Made by a program: the position numbers and the translations under genes. A DNA stretch of 64,000 nt, from the NCBI RefSeq assembly GCF_018614615.1, contig NZ_JAGGOK010000063.1, positions 1 through 64,000 of the forward strand, in the 5' to 3' direction. Positions 16,211 through 23,504 of this stretch are shown one piece after another. Source of the stretch: Streptomyces sp. ISL-100 (GTDB taxonomy: Bacteria; Actinomycetota; Actinomycetes; Streptomycetales; Streptomycetaceae). Each line of letters opens with the position of its first letter. Position 1 is the first letter of the stretch. Below the pieces are notes generated by a model. That model worked only from the letters and a program-made list of their open reading frames with translations, had not been told where the DNA came from and did no database searches.

Positions 16211-16410
16211 CTGCTCGGCGACGGCGTGGAGACGACGACCTGATTGTTCCTGTTGTCGTCGCCGCAGACGGCCCCGGTACAGACGTTGTTGCTACCACCC
16301 ACGGTGTTGGCCACGGTGAAGATGCCGATGATCCCCAGAGCCACCACCCCGAGCACCATGATGAGCTTGATCCAGACTTTCCGACGGTCCATGCCGCTCA
16401 TGCCAACCAT
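16207..16410 (-). CDS. Small membrane protein with CTGAVCG motif
   Basis: 67 residues, start at 16410 after a G-rich ribosome site. A short basic N-terminus (MDRRKVWIKL) is followed by one membrane helix (IMVLGVVALGIIGIFTVANTV, about 15-37) and an outside tail with NNVCTGAVCGDDNRNNQVVV. The Cys motif matches that in the coupled downstream lipoprotein; two cysteines five residues apart could form a disulfide or bind a ligand. First gene of a two-gene operon. Family not recognised. Confidence 0.6.
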   Translation of the reverse strand: MVGMSGMDRRKVWIKLIMVLGVVALGIIGIFTVANTVGGSNNVCTGAVCGDDNRNNQVVVSTPSPSR

Positions 16411-16499
16411 TGCGTCCCCCCGCTCGCGCCCGCTGTTTTCCGGTCATGGTGACACGGCCCGCATTTGTATAAGTGGCCTGCGTGAACAGAGGAGAAGAG

Positions 16500-16533
16500 T
16501 GTTCGATTGATTTCGAACAAAAGAATCGATTCT
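16500..16533. promoter_or_regulatory. Two palindromes in the divergent promoter region
   Basis: TGTTCGA TTGATT TCGAACA (16500-16519) is a perfect 7-6-7 inverted repeat, and AGAATCGATTCT (16522-16533) a perfect 12-bp palindrome just beside it. They lie in an AT-richer 268-bp gap between the divergent genes starting at 16410 and 16679 and could be operators for one or both. Confidence 0.45.
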
Positions 16534-16678
16534 GCTATTTTCAGCCGGGTCAATCCTCCATTTTCTTTGGTCAGGCGGACCGCGACTCCGCTACGTTGAA
16601 CCGAGTGACCGGGATCACAAAGTGTTGTTGATCTGCTACGTTGGGTAGACCTAACGTGCGTGCTCCCAGGGGGGTGTC

Positions 16679-17404
16679 ATGGGACCGAACTTCACCGCAG
16701 GTATGTTGAGCGTTCTCGATCCGACCAGCCGTGTGTTGTCGGCCCGGCCAAGCGTCCAGCCGGCACCGAGTCGGACTTTCGACGAGGGGGTCGAGGCGCT
16801 GATCGCCGCTCTCTCTGTCGTGGAAGCCAAAGAGGAAAGGGCGCGCGAAGGCAGTGTCAGGGATATCGGTGACACGCACAGACCGCTCTCAAAGTTGCGC
16901 ATCACAGCGGTAACTGGGAGTTTTCTCTGCGCCGTGTCAACGTTGGTGCTGTGCACGATCGCCATGGCCAGCGACACTGCCTGGCCTCTCATCGCCGTCA
17001 GCGCGATTTCGGCCAGCGCCACACTTGCGATTGTCCTCTTCTTCGCTGTCCTTCGGTGGACTCTGACTCGACAGGCGCTTGCACTGAAAAACGCCCAAGC
17101 TATGCGCGCCGTTCTGCGCCAAATGGCAGATTCCAAAGTCTCCGACTTGGAGACCAAGCAGCTTTTGCGCCTCAGTCAGGACAACCCCGAGTTAGCCAAC
17201 GCCATTCTTGGGGAAATCATGACCGAGTACACGGACGCGGAGCAATCTCCCGACCGCTATTCGAGCCAGAATGATGGACGCGGAATTTCTGTAGAGCACT
17301 TGATGCAGGCAGCCAGTGTCAATCACGTGGTCGCTCGCACGCTGAGGCGACTGGCTTCCGACGTGAGCGAGGCTCGTCCGTCTGACGTGAGCGAGGCGCG
17401 TTGA
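16679..17404 (+). CDS. Two-TM membrane protein of unknown function
   Basis: 241 residues. ATG 16679 follows an AGGGGGG ribosome site. An N-terminal soluble stretch (about 1-78) precedes two adjacent membrane helices (AVTGSFLCAVSTLVLCTIAM and WPLIAVSAISASATLAIVLF, about 79-125). A cytoplasmic helical tail follows (KNAQAMRAVLRQMADSKVSD). The last 15 residues are an exact octad repeat, SDVSEARPSDVSEAR, from a recent DNA duplication. Codon use is less GC-biased than the backbone, suggesting acquired DNA. Stop overlaps the next start by 1 bp. Confidence 0.6.
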   Translation: MGPNFTAGMLSVLDPTSRVLSARPSVQPAPSRTFDEGVEALIAALSVVEAKEERAREGSVRDIGDTHRPLSKLRITAVTGSFLCAVSTLVLCTIAMASDTAWPLIAVSAISASATLAIVLFFAVLRWTLTRQALALKNAQAMRAVLRQMADSKVSDLETKQLLRLSQDNPELANAILGEIMTEYTDAEQSPDRYSSQNDGRGISVEHLMQAASVNHVVARTLRRLASDVSEARPSDVSEAR

Positions 17405-17883
17405 TGCCTCACGCTGCGGAAGTCAACGCCGACAAGGTTGACGTCGATCGCCTGATCGACCTCACTAAACAACTTGAGGGCGTCAAACCGAAGAATCTGA
17501 AGCTGGCCTTCAAGGCCATCAACTACCCGGCCCGAGTCGCGTTCAGAAGCGCAATGATGAACACTGCCGTGGCCGTCCTTGGTATTTGTGTTTCCGGGTT
17601 GCTCGTCATCGGCTTCATCTGGCTGGGCTACCAGCTGGTCCTCAAAGGCCATCCGGGCTGGTGTGTCACCCTCTGTGGAATCCCGCTCACCTCCGTGACC
17701 TCCATCTTCGTCTTGAAGAAAACCATCGCAACCCAGGCGATGAACGGGTTCGTCAACAGAACTGGCAGAACGATGAACGCAGAGGCTCAGGCCCAAGTGC
17801 CCCCTCAGTCGGCGTCGCCGGCTCAGGATCCTGCCGCGACATCACCGGGCGGTCAGAGCGCCGGCGGAACGCCTGCTCCCTGA
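17404..17883 (+). CDS. Two-TM membrane protein of unknown function
   Basis: 159 residues from the ATG at 17404, which overlaps the previous stop (TGATG). A soluble N-terminus (VNADKVDVDRLIDLTKQLEG) is followed by two membrane helices (about 55-80, TAVAVLGICVSGLLVIGFIW; about 88-105, VTLCGIPLTSVTSIFVLKK) and a Pro/Ala/Ser-rich tail. Same layout as the preceding protein (soluble part, paired TMs, tail), so the two may form one complex. No family recognised. Confidence 0.58.
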   Translation: MPHAAEVNADKVDVDRLIDLTKQLEGVKPKNLKLAFKAINYPARVAFRSAMMNTAVAVLGICVSGLLVIGFIWLGYQLVLKGHPGWCVTLCGIPLTSVTSIFVLKKTIATQAMNGFVNRTGRTMNAEAQAQVPPQSASPAQDPAATSPGGQSAGGTPAP

Positions 17884-17945
17884 CGTCGTTCCACGACGGC
17901 TCGGCGCGAGGAAGTGGTTGCCCGCGTTTCCCGGGGAGGCGCTCG

Positions 17946-18236
17946 CTATTCCGCCTTCATGGGCCAGCGTGCGCCGGGCAGCTTGACGATGCGGTCACCA
18001 ACGACGAACAGGTCGTACACCTCCGGGCTGACCTGCACTGTGAACTCGTGGCCGCCATCAGCACGGATTGTCAGCACACTGTCGTGGCGCATGCCGGTGG
18101 TCAGGGTCACTTCTCGCTTGAATTGGGCGATCACTTCGCCGGCGTACTGGCTGTCCACTTGCCGGCTGACTTGGCCTGCCAGGCCCCACAGGACCATGGC
18201 CAGGGGCAGTAACGCCAGGACAATCAAGATCCACAT
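17946..18236 (-). CDS. Small single-TM protein
   Basis: 96 residues. One N-terminal membrane helix (MWILIVLALLPLAMVLWGLA) is followed by a beta-like soluble domain (YAGEVIAQFKREVTLTTGMR, HEFTVQVSPEVYDLFVVGDR). The strand-rich outside domain with VSPEVYDLFVVGDRI resembles small Streptomyces envelope proteins. Transcribed toward the 17404 gene, tail to tail. Unknown function. Confidence 0.5.
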   Translation of the reverse strand: MWILIVLALLPLAMVLWGLAGQVSRQVDSQYAGEVIAQFKREVTLTTGMRHDSVLTIRADGGHEFTVQVSPEVYDLFVVGDRIVKLPGARWPMKAE

Positions 18237-18581
18237 GCCCCCTGGTCGTCGGCCGGCGGGCGAGAGGACCGCACGGCCAGTTGAGCGTAATGCCGCAACG
18301 GCCCACAGCCCAGGGCGCGGCAGTAGATCGGACAGTGGAAGGCGGGCCGGAAGAAGGGGTGGTGGCCGACACCGGCCTCCGATGGGTTTTCGGCCTAAAG
18401 GAGCTCGATGGCGGCGGTGAACAGGTCAAGACCGCGAGGCTGCCGCCGTACAGGTAGGACGTGCGTGAATTCTCTGTCACGCTCCCGATCGGTGGCTGCC
18501 CCGGACGTGTCACAGGGATCGTCGTCCGACCACAGGGCGCATCCTTGACCGGGGGCGCCGAAACGAACGAGGAGACTCGCC

Positions 18582-18905
18582 GTGGTCATGTCTGTCGATC
18601 AGCTTTCGGAGCCGGCCGTGCGCGCGTTCGTCGCCGCGGTCAACGCCAATGACCGCGAGGCGTTCCAGGACGCTCTGGCCCCCGCGGCCACCATGTCCGA
18701 CGACGGGACCGAGAGAGATCTCGGCGAGTGGACGGAGCGGGAGATCTTCTCCTCGGCCGGGCACATGGACGTCGAGTCGGAGAGGGCGGGCGGCCGGTCC
18801 TTGCTGGTCCGCTACCGCAATGAGACCTGGGGCGAGATGCGCACCGTCTGGGACTTCATCATCGACGGCGGAAAGATCGCCCGCTTCGAAACGGGGCAGG
18901 CCTAG
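18582..18905 (+). CDS. SnoaL-like/NTF2-fold protein
   Basis: 107 residues from the GTG at 18582 (GGAG 7 bases upstream; the ATG at 18588 is further away). VRAFVAAVNANDREAFQDAL followed by ATMSDDGTERDLGEW and TVWDFIIDGGKIARFETGQA is the cone-shaped alpha+beta barrel pattern of the NTF2/SnoaL superfamily. Members are small hydrolases, isomerases or binding proteins; no catalytic residues can be named. Stands alone between divergent neighbours. Confidence 0.7.
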   Translation: MVMSVDQLSEPAVRAFVAAVNANDREAFQDALAPAATMSDDGTERDLGEWTEREIFSSAGHMDVESERAGGRSLLVRYRNETWGEMRTVWDFIIDGGKIARFETGQA

Positions 18906-18932
18906 GCGCGTCCGAGGGGGGATCAGTTCATC

Positions 18933-19919
18933 TCATTCGCAACCGATGCCGTCTCCGTCGCGGTCGAGGCGGTGGGGGTCGTCGGTGCCGACCATGACGG
19001 GGCCCGGCAGGTCCGAGCAATCGAGGTCCGGGCCGGGCGGTGGGCCGGGGGGATAGGTGCCCTCGGGGGTGGCCGGCTCCGGGGTGTCGGCGGGCGGCGG
19101 GGTATCGGGCGGTGGGGGAGTGTCGGCCGGTGGGGGAGTGTCGGGCGGTGTGGGGGTGTCTGTTTCGGGGGCGCAGGCGGACCAGAGGCCTGAGTCGTTC
19201 AGCTCGGCGGCGTCGCCGGCCTGCGAGATGGTCGGCCAGTGCTTGTCGTTGGGTTCGAAGAGAACCGCCTCGGCGTGCCCCGTACGCGCCAGGGATTCGT
19301 TCACGAACTCGCCCTTTTCGTTCCAGACGTACAGCAGGTAGCGGTCGTACCTGTCCTTGAGGTCCTTGTCCCGCTCGATGCGAACGGTCGAGCCCACGGG
19401 CAACAGCTGCTCCAGGCGTGCGGTTGCTTCGTCGCTGTAGCACGTTCCTTCCTCAGGGGCGTCGATCGCCAGAAGGCGTACGCGCAGTGATGAGTCCCTG
19501 GGGAGGATCTCGCCGTCTCCGCTGACCTCGATGGTGTCGCCGTCAACTATTCGCTCGACCACGGTCGATCGGCTCTCGGTGACTGGCGGCGCGGGAGGCT
19601 CACTCTCCGCTTCCTCCTCCCTTTCCTCTCTTTCGCCCTGAGGGGCGGGCTCGTTCGGAGGAGGGGGCTCTGGAGAGCGCTTGGGAGGTGGCTCAGGTGG
19701 TGGCTCAGGAGGTGGCTTGGGGGAAGTCTCTTCGCGGGGTGGCGTGGTGTCCTCGCGTGGCGGCGGGGTGTCTTCGCGCGGCCTGGTCTCCTGCGAGGTC
19801 ACGGCACCGCCGTCGTTCTTCTCGCCCGCCTCGTTTCCGCCGCCGCATGCGGCAAGGGCGGTGCCCGTAGTCAGTGTGAGCGCGAGGACGGCGGTGGTGA
19901 GCGGCCTGCAGCGGTTCAT
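18933..19919 (-). CDS. Lipoprotein thermonuclease (SNase) with excalibur domain
   Basis: About 328 residues from the ATG at 19919. A lipoprotein signal ends at LAACG. A long charged and Pro-rich spacer (PPREDTTPPREETSP, then EREEREEEAESEPPAPP) leads to a nuclease domain: VERIVDGDTIEVSGDGEILP, VRLLAIDAPEEGTCYSDEAT, RIERDKDLKDRYDRYLLYVW. This contains the family Asp of DGDT, Arg of RLLAIDAPE and Glu. A second Pro/Thr repeat follows (TPTPPDTPPPADTPPPPDTP), then an excalibur calcium motif ending DRDGDGIGCE. Surface-anchored DNase/RNase, Ca-dependent, possibly for nutrient use or defence. Confidence 0.9.
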   Translation of the reverse strand: MNRCRPLTTAVLALTLTTGTALAACGGGNEAGEKNDGGAVTSQETRPREDTPPPREDTTPPREETSPKPPPEPPPEPPPKRSPEPPPPNEPAPQGEREEREEEAESEPPAPPVTESRSTVVERIVDGDTIEVSGDGEILPRDSSLRVRLLAIDAPEEGTCYSDEATARLEQLLPVGSTVRIERDKDLKDRYDRYLLYVWNEKGEFVNESLARTGHAEAVLFEPNDKHWPTISQAGDAAELNDSGLWSACAPETDTPTPPDTPPPADTPPPPDTPPPADTPEPATPEGTYPPGPPPGPDLDCSDLPGPVMVGTDDPHRLDRDGDGIGCE

Positions 19920-19983
19920 GGCCCGCATCTTCTTTCGTGCGCGCAGGGCCTGTGACCGTCATTCTCCACCCTGACCAGCAACA

Positions 19984-20014
19984 GCGGCAATGCCCCATTT
20001 CTGGGGATTGCCGC
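19984..20014. terminator. Hairpin terminator
   Basis: GCGGCAAT/ATTGCCGC with an inner CCCC/GGGG pair and loop ATTTCT. It lies downstream of the lamin-tail gene (minus strand) and can end that transcript before the nuclease gene's promoter. Confidence 0.65.
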
Positions 20015-20031
20015 CGCTGCGTTCGCCAAGG

Positions 20032-20067
20032 CAATCAGTGGCAGTACAAGCCAATCAGTGGCAGTAC
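20032..20067. repeat. 16-bp tandem duplication at the end of the lamin-tail gene
   Basis: CAATCAGTGGCAGTAC at 20032-20047 and again at 20052-20067. The second copy contains the last codons and stop (YCH-stop) of the minus-strand gene; the first is a duplicate just beyond the stop. Confidence 0.85.
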
Positions 20068-20507
20068 TTCGTGCCGTTGTTGCTCGTCGTCCAGGAGCAC
20101 GAGTCCAGCTGGGTGCCGCTGGGCTTGATCAGGCGGGCCTTGTCGCTGGTGTTGTTCCAGACGTACGAGGCGCGGCCCCAGTAGCGGTCGGCCGCCGTGT
20201 TCGTGCCCTTGCCCGTGTGGATGCGGACCGTCTTGTAGGCGCCGATCCGGTACGTGCCGAAGGTGTACGTGTAGCCCGTGTTGTCCTTCAGCTTGTAGCC
20301 GCTGAGCTGGATCGACGAGGCCGTGTTGTTGTGGATGTCGACCCACTCGGCGTTCAGCGAGGTGTTGCTGCGGTTGTCGCTGCCCGGGCTGTTGTACTGG
20401 ATCTTCCCGAGGTGTAGTCCGCCCTGGTGCGCGGCCGCCTGAGCGGGGGTGGCGACGACGAGCAGGGATGCCGCTGCGGCGGCGAGAGCGGCAACATGTA
20501 TGCGCAA
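20055..20507 (-). CDS. Secreted lamin-tail-domain (LTD) protein
   Basis: 150 residues. Signal peptide MRIHVAALAAAAASLLVVAT with cleavage after AQA. The mature part is one LTD: LHLGKIQYNSPGSD, NAEWVDIHNNTASSIQLSGY, KLKDNTGYTYTFGTYRIGAY, VRIHTGKGTNTAAD and YVWNNTSDKARLI, with a final Cys pair. LTDs are Ig-like folds found in secreted or surface bacterial proteins, often with nucleases, where they may bind DNA or membranes. The neighbouring gene downstream is the surface SNase lipoprotein. Confidence 0.85.
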   Translation of the reverse strand: MRIHVAALAAAAASLLVVATPAQAAAHQGGLHLGKIQYNSPGSDNRSNTSLNAEWVDIHNNTASSIQLSGYKLKDNTGYTYTFGTYRIGAYKTVRIHTGKGTNTAADRYWGRASYVWNNTSDKARLIKPSGTQLDSCSWTTSNNGTKYCH

Positions 20508-20584
20508 GGTGCACTCCGTGTGTGTGAGTTGTGGAGAGGAGTGTAAGGGCGCACCTTGCGTAAGGACCCGGTCCGGTCAGGGGT

Positions 20585-21475
20585 TCACGCGTTCGAGCCG
20601 CCGGACGCCTTTTCCGGGATGCGCGCGCCCGCGCCGCCGACCCTGATCCGCCCGTCGCCCGCGCGGAGTTCGACCGTCAGGACGCCGGGGCGGCCCATGT
20701 CGACGCCCTGGTGGAGGGTGAGGGTCGAATCCGCCGGGACCAGGCCCAGTTCGCGTGCGTACGCCCCGAAAGCCGCCGCCGCCGCGCCCGTTGCCGGGTC
20801 CTCGACGACGCCGCCCACCGGGAACGGGTCGCGGACGTGGAACGTCGTCGCGTCCTCCCGCCACACCAGCTGCACCGTCGTCAGATCCAGGCGGCGCATC
20901 AGCGCGGCCAACCGCTCGAAGTCGTACGACAGCCGCGCCAGCCGCTCGCGGGTCGCCGCCGCCAGGATCAGGTGGCGGGCGCCGGCGTACCCGATGCGCG
21001 GCGGGAACGCCGGGTCCAGGTCGGCGGCCGGCCAGTCCAGCGCGGCCAGTGCCTCCGCCACATCACCCTCCGCCACGTCCTCGACGCGCGGCTCGACGCT
21101 GGTGAGGGTGGCGCGGTACGTACCGTCGGCGCTCTCGGTCACCTTCACCGGGACCGTGCCGGCCTGCGTCTCGAACACCAGGTCGCCGGGGCGGCCCCGG
21201 TGCTCGGCGAGCGCGACGGCCGTCGCGACCGTGGCATGGCCGCAGAACGGGACCTCGGCCTTCGGGCTGAAGTAGCGGACGGTGAAGGCGCGTCCGGGCT
21301 CCAGCTCCTCCGTGAGGAACGCGGTCTCGCTGTAACCCAGCTCGGCCGCCACGGCCAGCATGCCCGCGTCGTCGAGCCCGGCCGCGTCCAGGACGACGCC
21401 TGCTGGATTGCCGCCCTCCGGGTCGGTCGAGAAGGCGGTGTAACGAAGGACGTCGGTGTCGGTGAATGACTTCAT
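20585..21475 (-). CDS. PhzF family epimerase/isomerase
   Basis: 296 residues, two-domain diaminopimelate-epimerase fold. The first half shows YTAFSTDPEGGNPAGVVLDA (the GNPAGV signature), YSETAFL (the catalytic Glu) and FCGHATVATA. The second half has VQLVWREDATTFHVRDPF and VVEDPATGAAAAAFGAYARE. Members isomerise small cyclic or amino acids, as PhzF in phenazine synthesis, but no phenazine genes are nearby and the substrate is unknown. Alone, leftward. Confidence 0.88.
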   Translation of the reverse strand: MKSFTDTDVLRYTAFSTDPEGGNPAGVVLDAAGLDDAGMLAVAAELGYSETAFLTEELEPGRAFTVRYFSPKAEVPFCGHATVATAVALAEHRGRPGDLVFETQAGTVPVKVTESADGTYRATLTSVEPRVEDVAEGDVAEALAALDWPAADLDPAFPPRIGYAGARHLILAAATRERLARLSYDFERLAALMRRLDLTTVQLVWREDATTFHVRDPFPVGGVVEDPATGAAAAAFGAYARELGLVPADSTLTLHQGVDMGRPGVLTVELRAGDGRIRVGGAGARIPEKASGGSNA

Positions 21476-21519
21476 ACCGCGCCCAACGGCGGAAGCCGCT
21501 CAGGTGTTCCCGTGATCGC

Positions 21520-22272
21520 TCAGCCTCGCCCGACGTACGGCATCGTCGTCGCCAGCACCGTCGCGAACTGCACATTCGCCTCAAGCGGGAGCTCCGCCAT
21601 GTGCAGCACCGTGCGCGCCACGTCCCGTACATCCATCACCGGCTCCTCCATCAGCTCGCCGCTCGCCTGAAGGATTCCGGCCTGCATGCGCTCCGTCATG
21701 TCCGTCGCCGCGTTGCCGATGTCGATCTGGCCGCACGCGACCCGGTACGGCCGGCCGTCGAGTGAGAGGGACTTGGTCAGGCCCGTCATGGCGTGCTTGG
21801 TGGTCGTGTACGCGATGGAGTGCGGCCGGGGCGCGTGCGCCGAGATCGAGCCGTTGTTGATGATCCGGCCGCCCTGCGGGTCCTGATCCTTCATCTGCCG
21901 GTACGCCGCCTGCGCGCACAGGAACGCGCCCGTGACGTTCACGTCGACGACCGCGCGCCACTCCTCGTACCTGATGTCCTCCAGCGGCACGCCGCGCGGC
22001 CCGAACGTACCCGCGTTGTTGAAGAGCAGGTCGAGGCGTCCGTACCGCTCGTGTACGGCGGCGAAGAGGGCGTTCACGTCGTCCGGAATCGACACGTCCG
22101 CCTGTACGCACAAGGTCTCGCCGCCCGCTTCCTGCGCGGTCTCTTCGAGGGGTGCGGTACGCCGTCCTGCCAGCGCCACCGACCAGCCCGCCCCGGCGAG
22201 GGCGATGGCGACGGCCCGGCCGATGCCCGAGCCCGCTCCGGTCACGACGGCGGTCTTCGTCTGAGGGTTCAT
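21520..22272 (-). CDS. Short-chain dehydrogenase/reductase (SDR)
   Basis: 250 residues from the ATG at 22272. NAD(P) motif TGAGSGIGRAVAIAL (10-24), LLFNNAG, catalytic Ser in IINNGSISAHAPRPHS, and Tyr/Lys in YTTTKHAMTG, all of classical SDRs. An Arg pair after the second strand (AGRR) suggests NADP preference. The substrate cannot be predicted. A Gfo/Idh/MocA gene lies upstream on the same strand, separated by a hairpin. Confidence 0.9.
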   Translation of the reverse strand: MNPQTKTAVVTGAGSGIGRAVAIALAGAGWSVALAGRRTAPLEETAQEAGGETLCVQADVSIPDDVNALFAAVHERYGRLDLLFNNAGTFGPRGVPLEDIRYEEWRAVVDVNVTGAFLCAQAAYRQMKDQDPQGGRIINNGSISAHAPRPHSIAYTTTKHAMTGLTKSLSLDGRPYRVACGQIDIGNAATDMTERMQAGILQASGELMEEPVMDVRDVARTVLHMAELPLEANVQFATVLATTMPYVGRG

Positions 22273-22397
22273 GGCCCAGCAGCGTACGTGACACGTACAT
22301 GAAAGCGGCGCGACGCCCCGCGCCACTCCTGGACGGTGTCCGCGGTGACGACGCCCGGCGCGCCGGTCACGACGGCGGCATCGCTGGTGACGGAGGC

Positions 22398-22430
22398 GGG
22401 GAACCCGGGCCTGAAGCCCGCCTGGTTCCC
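22398..22430 (-). terminator. Imperfect hairpin after the Gfo/Idh/MocA gene
   Basis: GGGAACC-CGGGC, loop CTGAA, GCCCG-CCT-GGTTCCC. It lies directly after the stop of the minus-strand dehydrogenase gene (22433) and so probably ends that transcript before the SDR gene. Confidence 0.55.
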
Positions 22431-22432
22431 GC

Positions 22433-23437
22433 TCAGTTCTGATCCCCCGGGTAGCGGACGCCGATGCGGTCACGCACCGCGTCGAGCGTCCGCATGACGG
22501 CGAGGCTGCCGGCCAGCGGCACGAGCGGCGACTCCTTCTCGCCCGCGCGCAGGCAGCGCATCACCTCGGCGGCTTCGTACTGGAGGCTGTGACGGCTGTC
22601 GACCCTGGCGGTGAACTCCTCCGGGTCCGCCCCGTTCCGGTGCAGCACAAACCTGTCCGGGTAGAAGAATCCGCGCCCGAGCTCGATCCGGCCCTTCGTC
22701 CCCGTCACGGCCGCCGTGATGGGGGTGTCGGCGGTGATGGAACAGCTCAGCAGCGCAGCCGCACCCGAATCCCACCCGAGGAGCATGCCGGTGTTCAGGT
22801 CGACGCCCTCCGGGGACAGGAGTGCGTCCGCCTGTACGCGGTCGGGCTCGCCCAGCAGCAGATGCGCGAACGACACCGGGTACACACCGAGGTCGAGGAG
22901 CGCCCCGCCGCCGAGCGCGGGGTCACGCAGCCGGTGCTCGGCGTCGAACGGCCCGGCGAGCCCGAAGTCGGCGTGTACGGTCCGTACTTCACCGATCGCG
23001 CCGTCCCGCACCAGCTCCACCAACCGCCGGACGACGGGGTTGCAGTACATCCACATCGCCTCCATCAGGAAGCGGTCGTGGCGCCGGGCCACGGCGACCA
23101 GTTCCTCGGCCTCCCGGGAGTTGAGCGTGAACGCCTTCTCGCACAGCACCGCACGGCCCGCCTCCAGGCACAGGCCGGCGGCCTCCCGGTGCGCGGAGTG
23201 CGGGCCGGCGACGTACACGACGTCGATGTCCTCGTCCGCGGCGAGCTCCGCCCAGCTTCCGTACGCCCGCGGTATCCCGAACCGGTCGGCGAATGCCTTC
23301 GCCTTCGCCGTCGTACGGGAAGCGACCGCGACCACCTCCGCGCCGTCGGTTTCGCGCATCGCCATCAGGTCCGTGGTGAACGACGACGCGATGCCGCCCG
23401 TCGCCAGCACGCCCCACCGCACGGTTTCCTTGCTCAT
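22433..23437 (-). CDS. Gfo/Idh/MocA family oxidoreductase
   Basis: 334 residues from the ATG at 23437 (G-rich ribosome site). N-terminal Rossmann part opens VRWGVLATGGIASSFTTDLM, followed by VVAVASRTTAKAKAFADRFG; the signature VLCEKAFTLN contains the EKP-type Lys. The C-terminal half (FDAEHRLRDPALGGGALLDL, GVYPVSFAHLLLG) is the beta-sheet substrate domain, with the conserved GG-L-D-GVY. Typical members oxidise sugars or inositols with NAD(P). Adjacent divergent gene is a drug exporter. Confidence 0.9.
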   Translation of the reverse strand: MSKETVRWGVLATGGIASSFTTDLMAMRETDGAEVVAVASRTTAKAKAFADRFGIPRAYGSWAELAADEDIDVVYVAGPHSAHREAAGLCLEAGRAVLCEKAFTLNSREAEELVAVARRHDRFLMEAMWMYCNPVVRRLVELVRDGAIGEVRTVHADFGLAGPFDAEHRLRDPALGGGALLDLGVYPVSFAHLLLGEPDRVQADALLSPEGVDLNTGMLLGWDSGAAALLSCSITADTPITAAVTGTKGRIELGRGFFYPDRFVLHRNGADPEEFTARVDSRHSLQYEAAEVMRCLRAGEKESPLVPLAGSLAVMRTLDAVRDRIGVRYPGDQN

Positions 23438-23504
23438 CCCAGCCCCCAGGAAAAGGTCTCGACCACTCTGGACGAGCTGAGAGCATAGGTGCAGATTCAA
23501 CGAC

